Assembly: GCA_934463455.1 (NCBI GenBank)
Contig: CAKSJU010000116.1
Coordinates: 1-5,879, forward strand
Direction: 5' to 3'
DNA from: an uncultured Clostridia bacterium
GTDB taxonomy: Bacteria > Bacillota > Clostridia > UBA1381
Length of the DNA: 5,879 nucleotides
Made by a program: the position numbers and the translations under genes. The notes below the pieces were generated by a model. That model did no database searches and was not told the origin of the DNA. It worked only from the letters and a program-made list of their open reading frames with translations. This document shows positions 5,096-5,879 of the stretch, piece after piece (the first letter of the stretch is position 1; the number at the start of each line of letters is the position of its first letter).

Positions 5096-5844
5096 TGGCA
5101 GAAAAGAAAATAAAAAAATGGGAACCGGAAGATTTTGAACTTGAAATGACTACACATTGGTCATTCCCAAAGCGTGGTGATTGGGCAACTCACGATGCGA
5201 AATGGCGTGGTAATTGGTCGCCGTATATTCCGAGAAATATTATATTAAGATATTCGCAGGAAGGTGATTTAGTTCTTGACCAATTTGCCGGAGGGGGGAC
5301 TACTCTTGTAGAAGCGAAGCTTTTGAACCGTGATATAATCGGTGTGGATATAAATGACATCGCACTTGAAAGATGTAAAGAAAAAACAAGCTTTGAATAT
5401 GAGCCGGCAAAGGGAAAAGTGTATATAAAAAAAGGCGATGCAAGAAATCTTGATTTTATTCCGGATGAAAGTATCGATTTAATATGTACTCATCCTCCGT
5501 ATGCGGACATTATTAAATACAGTGATGGTATTAAGGGAGATTTATCACAATTAAGGGTTAAGGATTTTCTTGAAGAAATGAAAAATGTTGCAGCGGAAAG
5601 TTATCGTGTTCTTAAAAATGACAAGTTTTGTACTGTTCTTATGGGCGATACAAGAAAAAAAGGTCATATGATACCAATGTCGTTTGAAGTAATGCGGATT
5701 TTTGAAGATGCTGGATTTAAACTGAAAGAAATTATTATAAAAGAACAGCATAATTGCAGAGCGACGGGATATTGGAAAACAAATAGTGTAAAGTACAATT
5801 TTCTATTAATTGCACACGAGTATTTGTTTATATTAGAAAAATAA
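5095..5844 (+). CDS. Second DNA methyltransferase with HPPY motif (N4/N6 type)
   Basis: This 249-residue AdoMet-dependent methyltransferase has the AdoMet site LDQFAGGGTTLVEAKLL (61-77), then IIGVDIN (81-87), the acidic KKGDAR (112-117) and the catalytic-type motif THPPYADIIKYS (132-143). The Trp-rich stretch WATHDAKWRGNWSPYIPRN (30-48) resembles motif X of N4/N6 methylases. The C-terminus (YWKTNSVKYNFLLIAHEYLF) has the NFLL-HEYLF ending seen in this superfamily. AdoMet site before PPY is the opposite order to DpnA, the second methylase of pneumococcal DpnII loci, so this is not a DpnA homologue. His replaces the usual Asp, Asn or Ser, so m6A versus m4C cannot be told. ATG 5095 overlaps the nuclease TGA by one base; GTG 5092 is an alternative, and AAGAGG (5079-5084) serves either. 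It presumably supplies extra protection in the same system. It has little room for a target-recognition domain. Confidence 0.85.
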   Translation: MAEKKIKKWEPEDFELEMTTHWSFPKRGDWATHDAKWRGNWSPYIPRNIILRYSQEGDLVLDQFAGGGTTLVEAKLLNRDIIGVDINDIALERCKEKTSFEYEPAKGKVYIKKGDARNLDFIPDESIDLICTHPPYADIIKYSDGIKGDLSQLRVKDFLEEMKNVAAESYRVLKNDKFCTVLMGDTRKKGHMIPMSFEVMRIFEDAGFKLKEIIIKEQHNCRATGYWKTNSVKYNFLLIAHEYLFILEK

Positions 5845-5879
5845 CAGAGAGTTTAAATAAATTAAAAAACTGTTTTTTT
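5843..5879 (+). terminator. Candidate terminator of the restriction-modification operon (cut by window end)
   Basis: AACAG (5843-5847), overlapping the stop codon, can pair with CTGTT (5870-5874), with additional TTT/AAA pairing inside. It is followed by an unbroken T-run to the window edge (5873-5879). The stem is short and the loop long, so its strength is doubtful, but the T-run straight after the last gene is suggestive. Confidence 0.45.

Noticed and set aside
5095..5844. Third gene as DpnA (single-strand GATC methylase)
   Set aside because: DpnA has DPPY near its N-terminus and its AdoMet motif near the C-terminus. Here the order is reversed and the PPY motif is HPPY, so only the genomic position is similar.
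1..5879. CRISPR array, tRNA or rRNA genes, insertion sequence or riboswitch
   Set aside because: No regularly spaced repeats, cloverleaf-like segments, transposase motifs or recognised riboswitch cores were seen on either strand; the gaps are short and explained by promoters and hairpins.

Overview
The window looks like a low-GC Firmicute chromosome, most likely a clostridial (Clostridia-type) anaerobe. The reasons are strong AGGAGG-type ribosome binding sites, sigma-A style promoters, separate secD and secF genes rather than the fused secDF of Bacillus, an A+T-rich composition, and a small excisionase-like HTH domain of a type common in gut clostridia. The genus cannot be fixed from this sequence.

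Layout. Positions 1-482 (minus strand) hold the first 160 codons of rnr (RNase R), cut off by the window edge. Positions 483-664 are a divergent promoter region: a probable rnr promoter on the minus strand, and a near-consensus secD promoter on the plus strand whose -10 box lies in a perfect 14-bp palindrome. secD (665-1939) and secF (1954-2859) form a tightly spaced operon for the SecDF motor subunits of the protein export machinery. Positions 2860-3145 are non-coding. They carry four successive inverted repeats, the strongest being a 16-bp stem at 2931-2970 that probably ends the secDF transcript, and then a promoter with a perfect TATAAT.

Positions 3146-5844 are a compact three-gene restriction-modification operon of the DpnII type (target GATC by family). 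It encodes a DpnM-like adenine methylase with an added N-terminal DNA-binding domain, a full-length DpnII-family endonuclease, and a second, unusual methyltransferase with an HPPY catalytic motif. That last gene takes the place of the single-strand methylase DpnA found in the pneumococcal locus, but it is not a DpnA homologue by motif order. A T-run preceded by a weak hairpin closes the operon at the window end.

How it fits together. The rnr and secDF genes are core housekeeping genes. The restriction-modification operon is accessory, visibly more A+T-rich than secDF, and sits between terminator-like structures with its own promoter. The methylase should protect host GATC sites while the endonuclease cuts unmethylated foreign DNA. 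Only five GATC sites occur in 5879 bp, roughly a quarter of what base composition alone predicts. The least explained elements are the HTH-methylase fusion, the AT-rich dyad over its promoter, and the role of the HPPY methyltransferase.
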